Below are positions 1 to 11,127 of a stretch of DNA of 64,000 nt, one piece after another. Made by a program: the position numbers and the translations under genes. Numbering within the stretch: the stretch's first letter is position 1; each line of letters opens with the position of its first letter. Below the pieces are notes generated by a model that worked only from the letters and a program-made list of their open reading frames with translations, did no database searches and was not told where the DNA came from. The stretch is from NCBI GenBank assembly GCA_006384855.1, contig VCJN01000187.1, positions 1 through 64,000 of the forward strand. Direction: 5' to 3'. The stretch is from Tetraselmis striata. Lineage: Eukaryota > Chlorophyta > Chlorodendrophyceae > Chlorodendrales > Chlorodendraceae.

Positions 1-1634
1 AGGGAGGGGGTGCATGTCGTGAATTATAGGGATGGAACTCCTAGTTTTCATTTCCTACAGTTAGCCCTGTATATACAGCGCAGCAAGCACCCGTACCTGG
101 CAGGTTGGCCATCAGCCCAATGACAGGCGATGTGAGGAGAAATACCGCGTAGAACCACAGGTTCTCCTTGGCAATAAGCCAGGCAAAGCGCTTCCTACGG
201 GTGCGCAAAGACAAGTGGGTTGTGGCTGAGGCGGCGGTTGCTATTGTCAGGTGCAGGACGCCAAGCAGGCGGGGTGGTTTGGGACTCACTCGTGGGTGAT
301 GCGCGCAAACCAGCCTGTGACAAAGCCCATCTGCAGCACCTGAGAAATTCCAGACAGTATTGCAATGCCAGGTGACTGCGCTTTCATGCACTTCTGCGGC
401 ACACCGGCCTGGCACCAGCCCAGCGTGGCAGCGTAGCCCAGCAGCAGCAGCAGCAGCCAGGCGGCCATGCGCAGTGGCCGCATGACGTATGCGCGATTTA
501 GCTCCTGCGCGTTGAAGTGGTCCAGCTCTGGCGCGCCCTGGGCACCCAGCACCCTCTGGTAGCCTGGCAGATCAATGACGTTAGGGGGCGCGGTCAGTGC
601 GCTGGCAAGTACATCTGCTCAGGCGGCCACAATGCGTAACCCTACCCCACAAAGGTGTGGAATGGCAGGGCGCGCACGACGGTGCAGCATATCCGGTGTG
701 TTGGGCTCTTCATCCTGCAAAAGAAGGCAGCAATGGATCCATGAACGCTCAGCCCCTCCCGTTGCTTGGCAGCCATCGGAGAGAAAGAGCTCTGTAGGGC
801 TTCCTCCAGGCTAACAGGCAGGCAGGCAGGCAACAGGCACACAACAGGACCAGGGCAGCATCGGCTCACCGGATTGATGGCAGTCTCATATACGTTGCGT
901 GCTACAGTACATGACACCAGGCAACACACATCCATCAGCCACCCTCCAGCTCGGAACAATGTGCTAGTGATGCGACCAGGGTCACAACGTGCCGCAATTC
1001 ATATGGTGGGGCGACACTTACAGCTCTGCCTTTGTGTGGTGCGCCACTTGCGCAGCCAGCCCCAGACGCAACTGCTGCTGCTGCAGCAGCAGTAAAAAAA
1101 GCACCGCCAGTGCCTCAGTTTGACAACAATTAGCATGCACGACTCCTCCGCAACCCTCCATTTCGCCCGATGAAGCCCCCCCCCCCCCCCCCCCCCCCCC
1201 CCCCCACACCTGCTGGAGCCTGCCAATGCGGCGCTGGTCTTGGGCATTAGGAAGGCCGGCAGGCTCACAGACTGGTCTGCAAAAAGCGGATCCTGCCAAG
1301 AATCCATGTATAGTCCCTCTGGCAGCGTAGACAGGCTGCGCTCGTGCGGTTGCGGCACGGACTGAGGAGGGGAGGTGCCAGGCGGCGACTGGACGCCCTC
1401 CGCCGACGGCATCCGCTCTACAGCATGCCCCGCCTCCGCCACGCCAGCGCTCTCGTCTGGCGGCAGCAGAGTCTCTGAGGCTGCGGGGTTCAAAGCATCT
1501 CGCCCGCTACCCCAGCTAAGCCACGAGCTGCCGTCGACGACATAGCGCGTCGCCCGAGTCCACCAGCTGCCACCGCCGCTGCCGATGTCCTCCTCGGCGG
1601 CAAAGGGCGACGTCTCACTCGCCGCCGCCTCCAT
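1..1634 (-). CDS. Multi-exon membrane protein, TauE/SafE (sulfite/anion exporter)-like, 3' end outside window
   Basis: The start codon is at 1634 (protein begins MEAAASETSP). Exon 1 (1634-1210) encodes about 141 hydrophilic residues rich in S, P, E and G and ends at a GT donor followed at once by a 30-base homopolymer. A plausible small exon lies near 645-712 (ends ARPAIPHLCG). A firmer exon ends at 290 and encodes a strongly hydrophobic helix (WLLLLLLGYAATLGW), a Cys and a second hydrophobic stretch; its donor is GTGAGT. The next exon, 194-97, joins in phase and encodes KRFAWLIAKENLWFY followed by SPVIGLMANLPG. The gene then runs out of the window. The layout 'basic helix - Cys - helix - loop - helix ending in a G-rich motif' resembles the second half of plant TauE/SafE proteins, which export sulfite or related anions. 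That assignment is from memory of the family and is moderate at best; any polytopic transporter is the alternative. Confidence 0.45.
1176..1205. repeat. 30-base C homopolymer in intron 1 of the membrane-protein gene
   Basis: An uninterrupted run of C on the plus strand (G in the sense of the gene). It begins four bases after the intron 1 donor. It is the only intronic tract in a recognised gene here that is G rather than C on the sense strand. Confidence 0.9.
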
Positions 1635-1639
1635 GCTGT

Positions 1640-2613
1640 CACAGAAACCAGCGGCCAGAAGAAAACCACCCGTCCTCTTGGATGATAAGGCTGAATTATG
1701 CTGGAATTGGTGAGGGAGTAGCGTCGGGGATGGGCGGCAGGAGAAGGGGGGGGGGGGGGGGGGGGGGGGGCGGGCGGCGGGGAGCGGCAAGAGGGCCGTC
1801 GCACGGTGATGGGTCTCTATCGGCGCCGATCCGTCCCCGAAGTACGTTACCAGGCACCAGGGTACAGGGACCTGGTAACGTCCCCGAGGTACGTTACCAG
1901 GTTAAGGGTGCCCTGTACTGAAGTACGCTACCTCCTGAAGTCTCACGTCGTTGCTGGTTCGGTCAAGTCCCCGTTCGCTGTTCTTTGAGCACCCTCCCCC
2001 TTCCTGTCCTGTTGGCGCCTCCACATCACATTCGGCCCAGCGCCGCTATTGGAGTGGCCCGGGACGTTGTGCTGGGGAAGGCGTTCTACGTTTGGCGGAA
2101 GGGGACGCGACCGAGCTGGCGGCGGCTTTGGCGCGGGGTGGCCTGCGTCTGTTGCACGCCCGTGGCGCCCCGTTCTGGGTTGGACCCTCCCACTTCCGCT
2201 CCTTGCTGCGAGACCTCTACTTCGAAGCCCCTTTCCTGTCGGCGCCTTCACATCACATTCGGCCTAGTGCCGCTATTGGAGTGGCCCGGGATTGTGTGCT
2301 GGGGAGAGCGTCCCTACTGCGTGGAGCGGCGGCTGGCTGGTGGTGATGCCTGATCGGTGGCTGTCATGGCGGTTCCCGCCTCTTGTGGCCCGTAGCTGGA
2401 TTTTCTTCTGGATTTCTGTATGGATTTCTTAAATTTTGCAACTAGCACGTGTAATCAGCGAAGTACGATACCCCTGGTACCGCCGCCTGGTGCGGTACTG
2501 GTGTGAATTACATTCATAAAAGGTCATTTTTCCATCAGTAACAAATCCACCGCGAAAAACAGTACTATTACCTGCACTAGTACGTATGGTATTTATACTC
2601 GGTAAGTACTGGT
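1640..2613. other. Intergenic: G tract, small palindrome, 227-bp spaced duplication
   Basis: No convincing gene. It holds a 25-base G run (1746-1770), an inverted repeat ACGTTACCAGG (1844-1854 with its complement at 1871-1881; a third direct copy at 1891-1901), and an imperfect duplication of about 75 bp (2004-2085 and 2236-2315, offset 227 bp) sharing CACATCACATTCGGCC. The short ORFs here are GC-driven and read in several frames at once, so they are not reported as genes. Confidence 0.6.
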
Positions 2614-3146
2614 GTTTATACCAGGGTTGCCCTGAAGGGGCTTCAGTTCAGGCCACTTCAGGCTGAAGTCCCGACTTCAGCTGAATTCAGTTCAGGCTGA
2701 ATACCTAGCGAAAATGGCCTGAATACCCCCTACCTGAAGTCCCTCTAAATGTACGAGTTTTGAGTTCAGCGGCTAGCGGTAGAATCCATTCGCTCTGATA
2801 TGTCCGAATCCGCAGAGAAATTGTACTATAATCGCCCTAGGTGTCGCACATGGCCGCATCCGTACCAGGCCCACATATACGGCATATAGTACATGATTGT
2901 GCGCCAATAGTATATTGCGCAGTGTTAAACGGTGTTTTCAGTTTCTGTAAGGATTAATGCGCCATCCTGCACTTGCTGTATTCCTTGGTGGGGCGGCAAC
3001 GCAGGCTGGCGCCCGCCGCCAAGAAATACGGAATACAGCATCACCAAATGGCGCGCGATCACAGCACTACACTCTCCACTCTCAAGTCTCCAGTCTCAAC
3101 CCTACGCCCAGACCCCTCCCCTCCCCCCCCCCCCCCCAAGCTGATT

Positions 3147-4117
3147 ATGGAAGCCGCGCAGGTTGCCTCGGAGGCCGCCGAACCTTACGCCGGCGCTGCG
3201 GAGGCCGAAGTCGACATGCAGGCCGCCGGCAACGAAGAGAGCATGCCGCCGCCGCCACCAGGTTCGCGCCCCGGCCCATCCCGGTATACGAACCGCCGTA
3301 ACGTTGGCGACTCGTCGCAGTGCACTTTGCCCCGGCCCGACAGTGCCAGCGCTGAACCACCGATAGAACTTTACAGTGACGATGAGCAAGCAGCCGGCAT
3401 CCCATGTGATGTTGTAGACATGCCCAGCTCCACTATCTACTGACTGCCACATGTGTGTTGGATATATATGTGCGGCAGAGTTTCACATTGAGCAAGATTC
3501 AGAATAAACTTAAATCTTGCATCACCTGGACCAAGAAGTCCTCCAAGGGCTGGCACGCGCTGGTCCTCGCATGCCGTGAGATGCGGGTGAAGGCTGTCAA
3601 GTTCATCACACCAGTGAAGACGCGCTTCACCAGCGTAAGTTTACACAACATGCCGTGCTGTTTTGTATTACTCCTGAGCTGATGTGCATGCCCTGTCGTG
3701 CTGCAATACAACACACTGACATGTGTATTGCTTGCATGTGCACGTCAGACATGGAGCATGCTGCGGAGCCTTATCACGGCACGTGCTGTGGTGGACCACC
3801 TGTATGGCACAATGCCGCAGACCGCCAGCACAAACTTGTGAGAGCGGCAGCCCACCCACGCGGAATGGTCTCTGGCAACGGCCATGGAGGATGTGCTGTC
3901 CCACCCCTGCAAACTCGGAATTGGAATTGGCACGTATGTTGCTTGCGATCCCTGCTAGTCAGATAGAGTGTGAGCGTGTGTGCTCTCTCGCTGGCATGGT
4001 CACGCAGAGCCTGCGGAATACGATGGGTGTGGGGAATATGGCCACTGAAGTATTCATACACAAGAATGTAGACCTGGTTGCACAGGTGGACGCTGCTCTC
4101 TCGTGCAGCTTTGGCTA
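3147..4117 (+). pseudogene. hAT transposase remnant inside transposon 1
   Basis: A first ORF at 3147-3443 encodes an acidic N-terminal segment (starts MEAAQVASEA) without a clear zinc finger. A second stretch near 3495-3635 reads SCITWTKKSSKGWHA and ends TRFTS. It splices in phase, or continues after a gap, to TWSMLRSLITARAVVDHLY near 3750; this matches the central hAT block in which 'TRW-S' is followed by 'ML'. At about 3930-4115 comes the C-terminal dimerisation block (ARMLLAIPASQIECERVCS, then LRNTMGVGNMATEVFIHKN), the most conserved hAT signature. The pieces lie in different frames with stops between them, and the distance is too short for the usual 600 to 800 residue enzyme. It is therefore internally deleted and not functional as read. 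Confidence 0.8.
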
Positions 4118-4469
4118 GGAGTGTCAAGCCGGATATCAAGGCCACCAAATCGTAAGGAAGTCATCAAGACACAAGTAGCCTGGTCGGGGTTTTTCATCAA
4201 AGTTATGTAACAATTTCTTTACAAGCACTAAATAATTTATTGGCCACTGTCTGTTGGGGGGGGGTGGGGGGCGGGGGTGAGGGGGCGCAAAGGCACGCCG
4301 GCCCGCCGACCTTCTCTTGCTCAGCGGAACGGCATGAGCACACGTATATACATATATGTATCACTCCATATGCATGTTCGGAGGTCCATGTGTTGACATG
4401 CTTGCCGCTAGGTAGTAGTGACTCAATAGGCGCTGCTATGCCCACCCCATATCCAGTATATCTAGTGCC

Positions 4470-4650
4470 TTGAGGGGGGTTCAGGCGCGGTGTTCAGCCT
4501 GAATACCTGAATACCTGAACTGAAGCGTCTTCAGGCTGAATTCAGGCCTGAATTCAGGTCTGAATTCAGGCCTGAATTCAGCCTGAAGACCCTTCAGCTG
4601 AATTCAGCCTGAAGTGCCTGAATTCAGTTCAGGCTGAACTGAATACCTCT
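4470..4650. repeat. Subterminal palindrome array of transposon 1
   Basis: Roughly fifteen overlapping copies of CTGAATTCAG/GCCTGAATTCAGG and TTCAGGCTGAA. A shorter matching array sits at 2635-2745 near the left end. Arrays of this kind in hAT elements are usually transposase-binding sites; that role is inferred. Confidence 0.8.
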
Positions 4651-4701
4651 GGGGGGGGTTCAGGGCAACCCTGGTTTATACCCAGGAATGAATTCTACAC
4701 T

Positions 4702-4975
4702 GGTTTTTGGGTTTCCTATCCCCTATCAAGGATGATATCTTCCGCTATTATTCCCGGATCACAGCCGGCGCGCGCACGGTTATGCTCCCCGTACGGTTTG
4801 GTGGTTCCATCATCCGGTCATGTTACCGGTACCGCCAGGTCTCTCTATGTAAGGAATGTCCCATCGCCATTGATGCTCCGCTTCCGGCCGGCAAGCTATA
4901 ATTACTTAGGCCGGGCAGCCACCACCACTCGCATGACCATCTTCCAGCTCGCTGCCTTCTGCAGCGGCTTCGTGT
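4702..4975 (+). repeat. Dispersed repeat family A, copy 1
   Basis: Shared landmarks in order: CTGGTTT(A/T)TGGG, CCGTACGGTTTGGTGGTTCCAT, TTACCGGTACCGC, GCTCCGCTTCCGGCCGG, GCTA..TACTTAGG and CATCTTCCAGCT. The same series occurs at 6872-7110 and, split by hAT transposon 2, at 28885-28951 plus 30432-30615. No coding capacity is evident. It may be a terminal or untranslated part of a larger retroelement. Confidence 0.7.
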
Positions 4976-6860
4976 ACTTGTTCGTGTGAGGGTCATGGCT
5001 GATCAAATCCGCACCGAGGACCACGTCGTCGGTGCGAGTCGTCGTGCGACGCTCATTCGTTGCTTCATCGTCAGCGACAGTCAGCCCCCAATAATCGTGA
5101 TTTTACTTGGTTCGTGCACCCAAGATGGGTTCCAAGTTCCCAAGTCCTGCCCCAGTTTGGCAGCCGACGGAGACATTTTTGGTGACCATGTGCGCAACGA
5201 GGTGTTGGAGCTAGGGGGTCCCAGTTGGTGGGGGGGGGGGGGGGGGGGGGGGAGGGGGTTCAACCTCAGCACCCATAGCCGAGTCACAAACTGGCCTACG
5301 GGGCTCCCGCAGAGCAGTAATCTCTCGCAGTGAATCAAAACCTTAAGGTTAGGTGAGGCGGACGCGCAGACTGCTACCATGGCCGTCGACCGTCACAATT
5401 GTCAACGACGACAGCTACGCAACATACCGGTAAGGGCGAAGGAGGACGTCGGGGCGGGCGCTGCTGCCCTGCAAGCCATCACTCGCGTCGCGCGCTCCTT
5501 CACGGCGTCACGAAATGTTTGCCGTGTGTGGCGGCGCTCTTTTGCGCTACCGTTGTTCAATATCCGACTTGGGGGGAATGGCGCCGCTCATGCGCAAGTG
5601 TATCGTTGCTCTCGCTCTAACCAATGCCCCGGCGACACCCTCTGTTGTTGTGGCCGCAGTCGACATGCCCCCTGCGTTGCCATCGCGCCGCACGGCGGCG
5701 TCGCCTACCGCACCCCGTCGTCAACTCGACACATGCGTCGTAATCCGATTACGCAAGGCTGCTCGTCGGGGGCAACCCATGACCCACTTGACACATCAGG
5801 CGTTTTATGGTGACCTAACGTTTGGCACTACGCCGGGACTGTGCGCCACGGCGGCTGACGATTGTGCAGCAGCGGCAACCGCCTCGCCACATCGCGTTGA
5901 GGTTTTAAGCTTGTAGACTACTCGACTATACGTCGGCTGGCCTCCCGCACGCGCCGGTCACGACCCCGCCCGCTACACGAGCTGCCCGTCGGGGGCAGCG
6001 TGCCCACGGGACGCGCCCAAGCGTCTCGTGGCGACCGTAACGTATTTCACTGTGAGATTGTGCTCATCGGCGGCTACCGCTGGTACAGCAGCGGGAGCAG
6101 CCTCGCCGCATTTTCTTTATAGTGTTGACGCTACTGGTCACCGTTGACTGGCTTCCCGCAAAGGAGCTAGCCGCTACCCCGCCCACTACGGGATACCCGT
6201 GTCACCCCTAGCCTCCACGTTCGCTTGTCCCTCGCCCGTGTGACCGCTACTACGCTCATTGGCTACACGCTTACGTTGCGGTCGGAAACTTGCCCCGCGA
6301 CACCGTTTGCGTACTGAAGCATGGGCGGGCTTCATTTAACCGGTGCCCGCCCGTACCGCTGCCGTAAGCTCGTGTTCGTAACACGCGCGGCGGCGCTTTG
6401 AGACAAGGCTGCAAGTGCGACCTCGCTCCGAACAATCGCCCGCATGTACATCGTACTCGGCCGGCCTCCGCAAGCCGTCTTCACCACCAGACGGTTCGCC
6501 CGGCCGTGCGTTACAAGGCAATATTATTCCCTTCCCGTCGTGATGCGCCCCCTTTGGTCCTTTCATGCGCCGGATGTGATGTGGCGCGGTCGTTTCGTGC
6601 AGTCGTACGAGTCCCGGTGTTACGCCGCGCCGCGGTGATGCAATGCGCACCACATCGCCGTGCAAAATTGGCACCACCGTCCGTCCAGCCTCAACAACAT
6701 CAAGAAAACCTACAAGACTTGCGGATTATGCCCTCGCCCCGCCTGGCTGAGCTTCGCGTACCTTCCGCGACCTAGCCCGACACGCCTGCCGGTCTACATC
6801 ACGCTCTCCTGCCGCTCCGCGGACCGCGTTTGCATGGCAAAACCATACTCGTGACCGTTT
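4976..6860. other. Repeat-derived, no recognisable gene
   Basis: Contains a 23-base G run (5230-5252) and several overlapping GC-driven ORFs, e.g. 5515-5916 (begins MFAVCGGALL) and 6398-6775. None shows a family signature, and their frames are interrupted. Because this stretch lies between two copies of repeat family A it is probably the decayed body of a retroelement, but I could not place a domain in it. Confidence 0.4.
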
Positions 6861-6871
6861 GAAATGATCTA

Positions 6872-7110
6872 AACTGGTTTATGGGGTTTCCTCTTCCCAA
6901 CATGCTACCTGCCCTAGCGCTTTCCGTACGGTTTGGTGGTTCCATCCGATTATATTACCGGTACCGCAAATTCTCTGTACGGGTTGCCTCCACCGCTTGT
7001 GACGCTCCGCTTCCGGCCGGGAAGCTACTTAGGGCAGCCACTAACACTCGCATTGCCATCTTCCAGCTGCTCGTTGTCCTTGGCAGCGCCCGCCCGTCTC
7101 CGTTCCCGTG
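6872..7110 (+). repeat. Dispersed repeat family A, copy 2
   Basis: Same ordered landmarks as copy 1 (CTGGTTTATGGGG, CCGTACGGTTTGGTGGTTCCAT, ATTACCGGTACCGC, CCGCTTCCGGCCGGGAAGC, CATCTTCCAGCT). It is followed by a C-rich stretch and then directly by the leader of element R at 7169. Confidence 0.7.
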
Positions 7111-7342
7111 TTCCACACTCCCACCTCTAATCTCCCCCCCCCCCCCCCGCCCAATTTCGTTCTACCTTACTTCTCACTTCCAGCCGGCCCGTAACACCGG
7201 CGAAGTACTGCGTATGTACTAAATCCGGGTGAGCCGGCGCGCCTACTTGTGCTGACAGTGTACTCATGTGAAACGGTGGACCGATTGACGACCGGACGAC
7301 CCACCACTATGCCAACTGCCGGCCTGCGCCCACAGAGGCGTG

Positions 7343-7725
7343 AAATTGAAATTTATTACAACTGCTAGTCTGTTGCGGGCACCGGCTCAGACTGAGTTGT
7401 TCCTAGGGCTTGCTATCCCTAAGCATGGTAGGGAACACTAGGTGTAATTACAGCTCAAGCTACCGGCCGTCCTCATGTGTGTCCTAGCCCCTCCTCCTTC
7501 TAACTGGCTGTAGCTAGGACAGCATCGCCCCCATGTTGTACCTACCTAAGTCGGGCCTATCCCATTCAGAGCTCAGCAGGTAAGCTTAGGCAGCCAAAGC
7601 GTCCCGCCTACAACTACGAAGGTGAGATGGGGGAAGGGGGCTGACCGGAATAGCTGATTGTCGCTCAGTATTTAGCCACCGCTGAGCCGGCTAATATAGT
7701 TTGGTGGGGGCTGCGATGCCCTCCT
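7343..7725 (-). repeat. Element R conserved 3' end, copy 1 (inverted)
   Basis: About 385 bp that also occurs at 11128-11525, 27465-27845 and, partly, at 16185-16340. Conserved blocks in sense order: GCCGGCTCAGC, GGCGGGACGC, GACTTAGGTAGG, GGAGGAGGGGC, GTGTTCCC(T/C)AC, AACAACTCAGT, and a final TTGTAATAAATTTCAATTT. The TGTAA in the last block would serve as an algal poly(A) signal. Confidence 0.8.
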
Positions 7726-7799
7726 TCACCGGAGTAGGGATTGCTATATATGTCCGGGGAGAACTGCTGCGGTAATCAACGATGGGATGTTCCGTGTTT

Positions 7800-9308
7800 C
7801 AGGCGGTACTGTCCTAATTGCTTAGTATGGCACAATGGCAGCACCGGTAGCAAGGCTTAGTAGCGGCCGGTGTTCTTGGGTCTGCTGCGTCTCTTGGTCG
7901 GTCGGCTTGTCGCGACGGCGGATCGCGCGGCCGTTACTGGTGCGAGCTGCCGGATTAGTGGGATGTTTCGTCGTCGGTCTCCCACTCGCAGTCGGAGTCG
8001 CGAGTGCCCGAGAGGCGCGGCGTAGTGCTTCTGCCGCGGTTGCGGGTGGTGCCGCTTGAGCGAGGTACTAGCATTGGTGGCTGCGATGGTCACCAAGCCT
8101 CTCGACATACGCCAGCCTGATGGTGGCTTCGATGGCCTCTGCTAGCTACTCGACCGTCGGCAGCTCCATGTTGGCTAGATAGGGGCCCGGTGCAGATCGC
8201 TCGGGCCGTCAGTGCGCATCGGAAGAACTGCTTGGACTGTGCTCGGGGCATCACTCCGTGCTAGTGTGGGGTTTAGGGCGGGTCCTCGCGTTATGCAATG
8301 TGCTCGACAGTGACTTGGACCACCGCTCGGCCCTACTCTGGTCACCGAACGGCAGCGCCAGAACGGCGTCGCGGCACACATCCTGTATTAGGCGCGCCGC
8401 TTCGGGATCAAGGCGTTCGAATCGCACCGAGTCGGCCGAGCGGCGGGCCTTCCACACCTCGCGGACCTTTAGGAGGGTCAATAGGGTGCTGGTAGGGGGG
8501 CGAAGAACAACGTCGTTTGCGTCATGGTCGGCCTCGTACTCGCTCGGCCCATGCGCACACGCCGGCCCGTGCCAGGTTGCCTCCTGGCGTTGCCGCCGGT
8601 TGGTCTACCGCCGCTTCGCCATGTTGAGGTTGGTCGTACGCCGGGAGGAGGCCACATGTCGGCCTTTGTAAGGCCCCTGAACGAGGGGGAGCGGAGCCAC
8701 ACCTGGTGTACCGGTCGCTCGATGTCGTCGAGGTGCGGCGCTCCGAGCAGGCGGATGGAGCAGCGACGGCCCTGGCGGTCGAGGATCGTTGTGCCCACTC
8801 TTGTCCATCGGGTCTGCAGAACGCTAGCGGCAATTTCTCGGCGGGCCAGTCGCGGGATGACGGACCTAGTGGTGGTAAGGAGCCAGATGACACTCGATCC
8901 ATTTGGGTCAGAGGTGGCGGGTTTTGGGGGGCGGCGAGTCACCACCCGGACGTCTGCTTGTAGGATTTGGACTCCGATTTTGGGGCTGAGGGTGCGGATT
9001 TGGTTCGCCACAGTACGGCCGCGCGACTCTTCGTCCATCGCTTGATGTTGGGCCACCAGATCGCCGAGCAGTAGGGCCACGTGGGCGGCATAGCCCGTGC
9101 CGGCGGGGAGGCCGGTTAGAAGCCGGTGGGATGGGCGTTGCAGTACGCGTATGTTGCGGCGGGTTGTTTGTGGGAGTTGGGTGCCCGTGAATTGTTTTGC
9201 AGCTGCGACCGTGCGGATCGCTGGCTGTTGTACTCTGCCGGCCCGCAGCGCGGCCAAAAAAGTGCCGGCCCCGGCACCCTGTTGCTCCTCAGATCTGCCG
9301 GTGTCCAT
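7800..9308 (-). pseudogene. Element R Gag-like protein, frameshifted copy
   Basis: The ORF starting at 9308 (MDTGRSEEQQGAGAG) stays open to 8478. It matches the protein of the copy at 16887: both share AGAGTFLAALR, GDLVAQHQAMDEESRGRTV, IRTLSPKI and GAPHLDDIERPVHQVW. After residue ~215 the similarity moves to another frame (LLPAYDQPQHGEAAVDQPA) and then to 8481-8251 (VREVWKARRSADSVRF, then EAARLIQDVCRDAVLALPFG). Near 7960 the C-terminal SDCEWETDDE followed by SHQ-stop matches the end of the copy at 27283. No zinc knuckle or enzyme motif is seen. 'Gag-like' is inferred from the repeat context and basic character, not from homology to a known Gag. Confidence 0.6.
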
Positions 9309-9484
9309 GGTGGCTGTAGTGGTATCCTCCTTGTCCCACTATGGGCGCAGGCCGGCGGTTGGCTTGGTGGTGGGTCGTCCTGTCCACCGTTTCGCAGGAG
9401 GATCACCCTACCAATATCAGTAGGCGCTCCGGCTCGCCCAGATATAGTACATACGCAGTACTTTGCCCGGTGTTAAGGGCCGGC

Positions 9485-10690
9485 TGGAAAGTGAGGCGTG
9501 AAGAGCAGGCTCCACATGAGACCATCAATACAGCCACCAGGGACATCAACATACCCGAGGAGCAACATGAGGCCGCCGTCGGCGCCACTCTCGATGCGCC
9601 GCGCGGCGGCATGACCCAACCCCCCAAGATGCGAACAGATATTGCCGCAAAAAAAATCGCAGGCACCCGACTCCCACATGTTGCCCGCCGCCACCTCCGG
9701 GTTTTGAACCCCCTGTCCCGCCAGCCCCCAATCGATCTCCCCCCCGGTGCCGACGATGCTACATAAGTCGCCGTGCTATTCAACGATCTGTTGGTGACCC
9801 GCAACCGTGAGACGGGGGTCGACTTGCGCAGCCGTATATTTTTGAACCCGATCCGCACCCTCAGCCCCAAGCTCGGGGTACACACATCAACTCACGACGC
9901 CCGGGTGATGACCCGGCGCGCCCCTATGCAAGCTGCCGCCAATCTGGCAGGGGCGAGCAAAGCTATACTCACCACTAACACGGGGTCCGACATGAAACTC
10001 GTCGCAGCCACTACCACGCACCTACATAATAGGCGGGACGAGAGGATGGCGACTATTCGCCAACCGGCGCCGACTACACAAACCAGACGGCGATGCACCG
10101 CGGCAAGTTCCCCTGGGAGATCCCGCCACCACCAACTAGCCATCTACAAGCGGCCAACCCTCCGGCCGCGGTGACCCCTCAAGACACAGAGAGGGACGAC
10201 GACGACCCGCCACCGGAAGTCGACCAACCGGCGACAATAAGCGTTGATCCAGACCCGCACCCCGAGCCGGCTCCACTAGCCGCAGCCCACGCCCCCATCG
10301 CGACATTGGAGGCCTCGGAGGCCACCGCCCCCCTCGAGCATACCTCCACAACCAGCACACCAACCTAGGCGTCCCGCTTGGCCCCGCTCGCGGCCGAGGC
10401 CCACCCCCTCCGTCGCCCCCCACGCCGGACGATCCCCTTGCGGCAGCCGCCGGTGGGCCGTCTGCTGATAATCTCCGCCTGCAAGGCGGCCAACCCCAAA
10501 CCGGACGCACGCCCGCGACTATCAGCGCCTCAACCCAAGAACTGCGGACGTTTTTAGCCGATACGCCCGGAATTGCATGTTTTCGAATTTTCCCGCACCT
10601 ATCCCTCGCAACTACTAGAGAGTATATCGCCCGACCCGCGGGCTTGATACATGCACCAGACGAAGTCATCAACATGCCATTATCCAGCGA
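9485..10690 (+). pseudogene. Element R copy 2 body, divergent and interrupted
   Basis: Begins back-to-back with copy 1 at the shared leader. It reads EEQHEAAVGATLDAPRGG, then a stop, then PIRTLSPKLGVHTSTHDARV, aligning with IRTLSPKI of the other copies. Further on it is P-, T- and E-rich (10093-10368). Its conserved tail is probably the block at 11128-11525, giving a copy of about 2 kb. Multiple frame breaks make it non-functional. Confidence 0.55.
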
Positions 10691-10710
10691 AGATACCGCG
10701 GTGAGCTTTA

Positions 10711-11127
10711 TTGCCGTACGGGTACCCGTATAGTGCAGCGGATCGGGCCTATAGGTGCATGATTAAAGCGCTTATCTACTGGCATGTACTACTAAGCACT
10801 AAACTCCACCCACCCACCCACCCGCCCACCCGCCTGCCCACGGTCCTTAATTACAAAGCCGTCCGATTACGATCTCACGGTTGGGAGGCTATGAGTACTG
10901 GTACTCGCTACTCGCTGCTGGGAATGGAAAAAAAACTCTGGTACTTCAAAGCGCTGGCAATGCAAACGCTCGCTGCTGGTACTTCAAAGCGCTGGCAATG
11001 CAATTCATGGAACTGTAGGCCAGTGATGTAGAACCCGTTCTTTTCAAATTTTCTGAAAAATCGACGCATCACTGATTCAACTGTCAAGTTACTTCATATG
11101 CCGTATGCCGTGCCAAAATATTAGAGA
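10711..11127. other. Spacer within element R copy 2; short duplications
   Basis: Contains a CCCACCCACC-type microsatellite (about 10808-10845) and two direct copies of TGGTACTTCAAAGCGCTGGC (about 10939 and 10977). No gene seen. Confidence 0.5.

Larger units (their letters stand above)
2614..4681 (+). mobile_element. hAT-type DNA transposon 1 with 8-bp target duplication (element 2622-4673)
   Basis: The element is 2052 bp long. It begins CAGGGTTGCCCTGAA at 2622 and ends with the exact inverted complement at 4659-4673. It is flanked by an identical 8-bp target duplication, GTTTATAC (2614-2621 and 4674-4681). An 8-bp duplication and termini starting CAGGG are hallmarks of the hAT superfamily. 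Both subterminal regions (about 2635-2750 and 4470-4650) are packed with short palindromes built from CTGAATTCAG and TTCAGGCTGAA, probably transposase-binding arrays. Inside lies a degraded hAT transposase. The perfect terminal repeats and duplication argue for fairly recent movement, while the broken internal gene suggests a non-autonomous copy mobilised by a related intact transposase. Confidence 0.93.
7169..9497 (-). mobile_element. Element R copy 1: Gag-like ORF, with an inverted leader at the far end
   Basis: Read on the minus strand, the element starts at 9497 with a leader (CACTTTCCAGCCGGCCC, then a GTACTGCGTATGTACTA motif). Its main ORF begins at 9308 and the conserved tail runs to 7343. 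A second leader copy of about 175 bp lies in the opposite orientation at 7169-7342, abutting the tail. The whole unit is therefore bounded by long imperfect inverted repeats, as in DIRS-like elements or TIR transposons. I see no reverse transcriptase, recombinase or DDE motif in it, so it is either non-autonomous or deleted. Confidence 0.65.

Noticed and set aside
1018-1299. Minus-strand ORF with a polyglycine run
   Set aside because: Translation of the homopolymer inside intron 1 of the membrane-protein gene.
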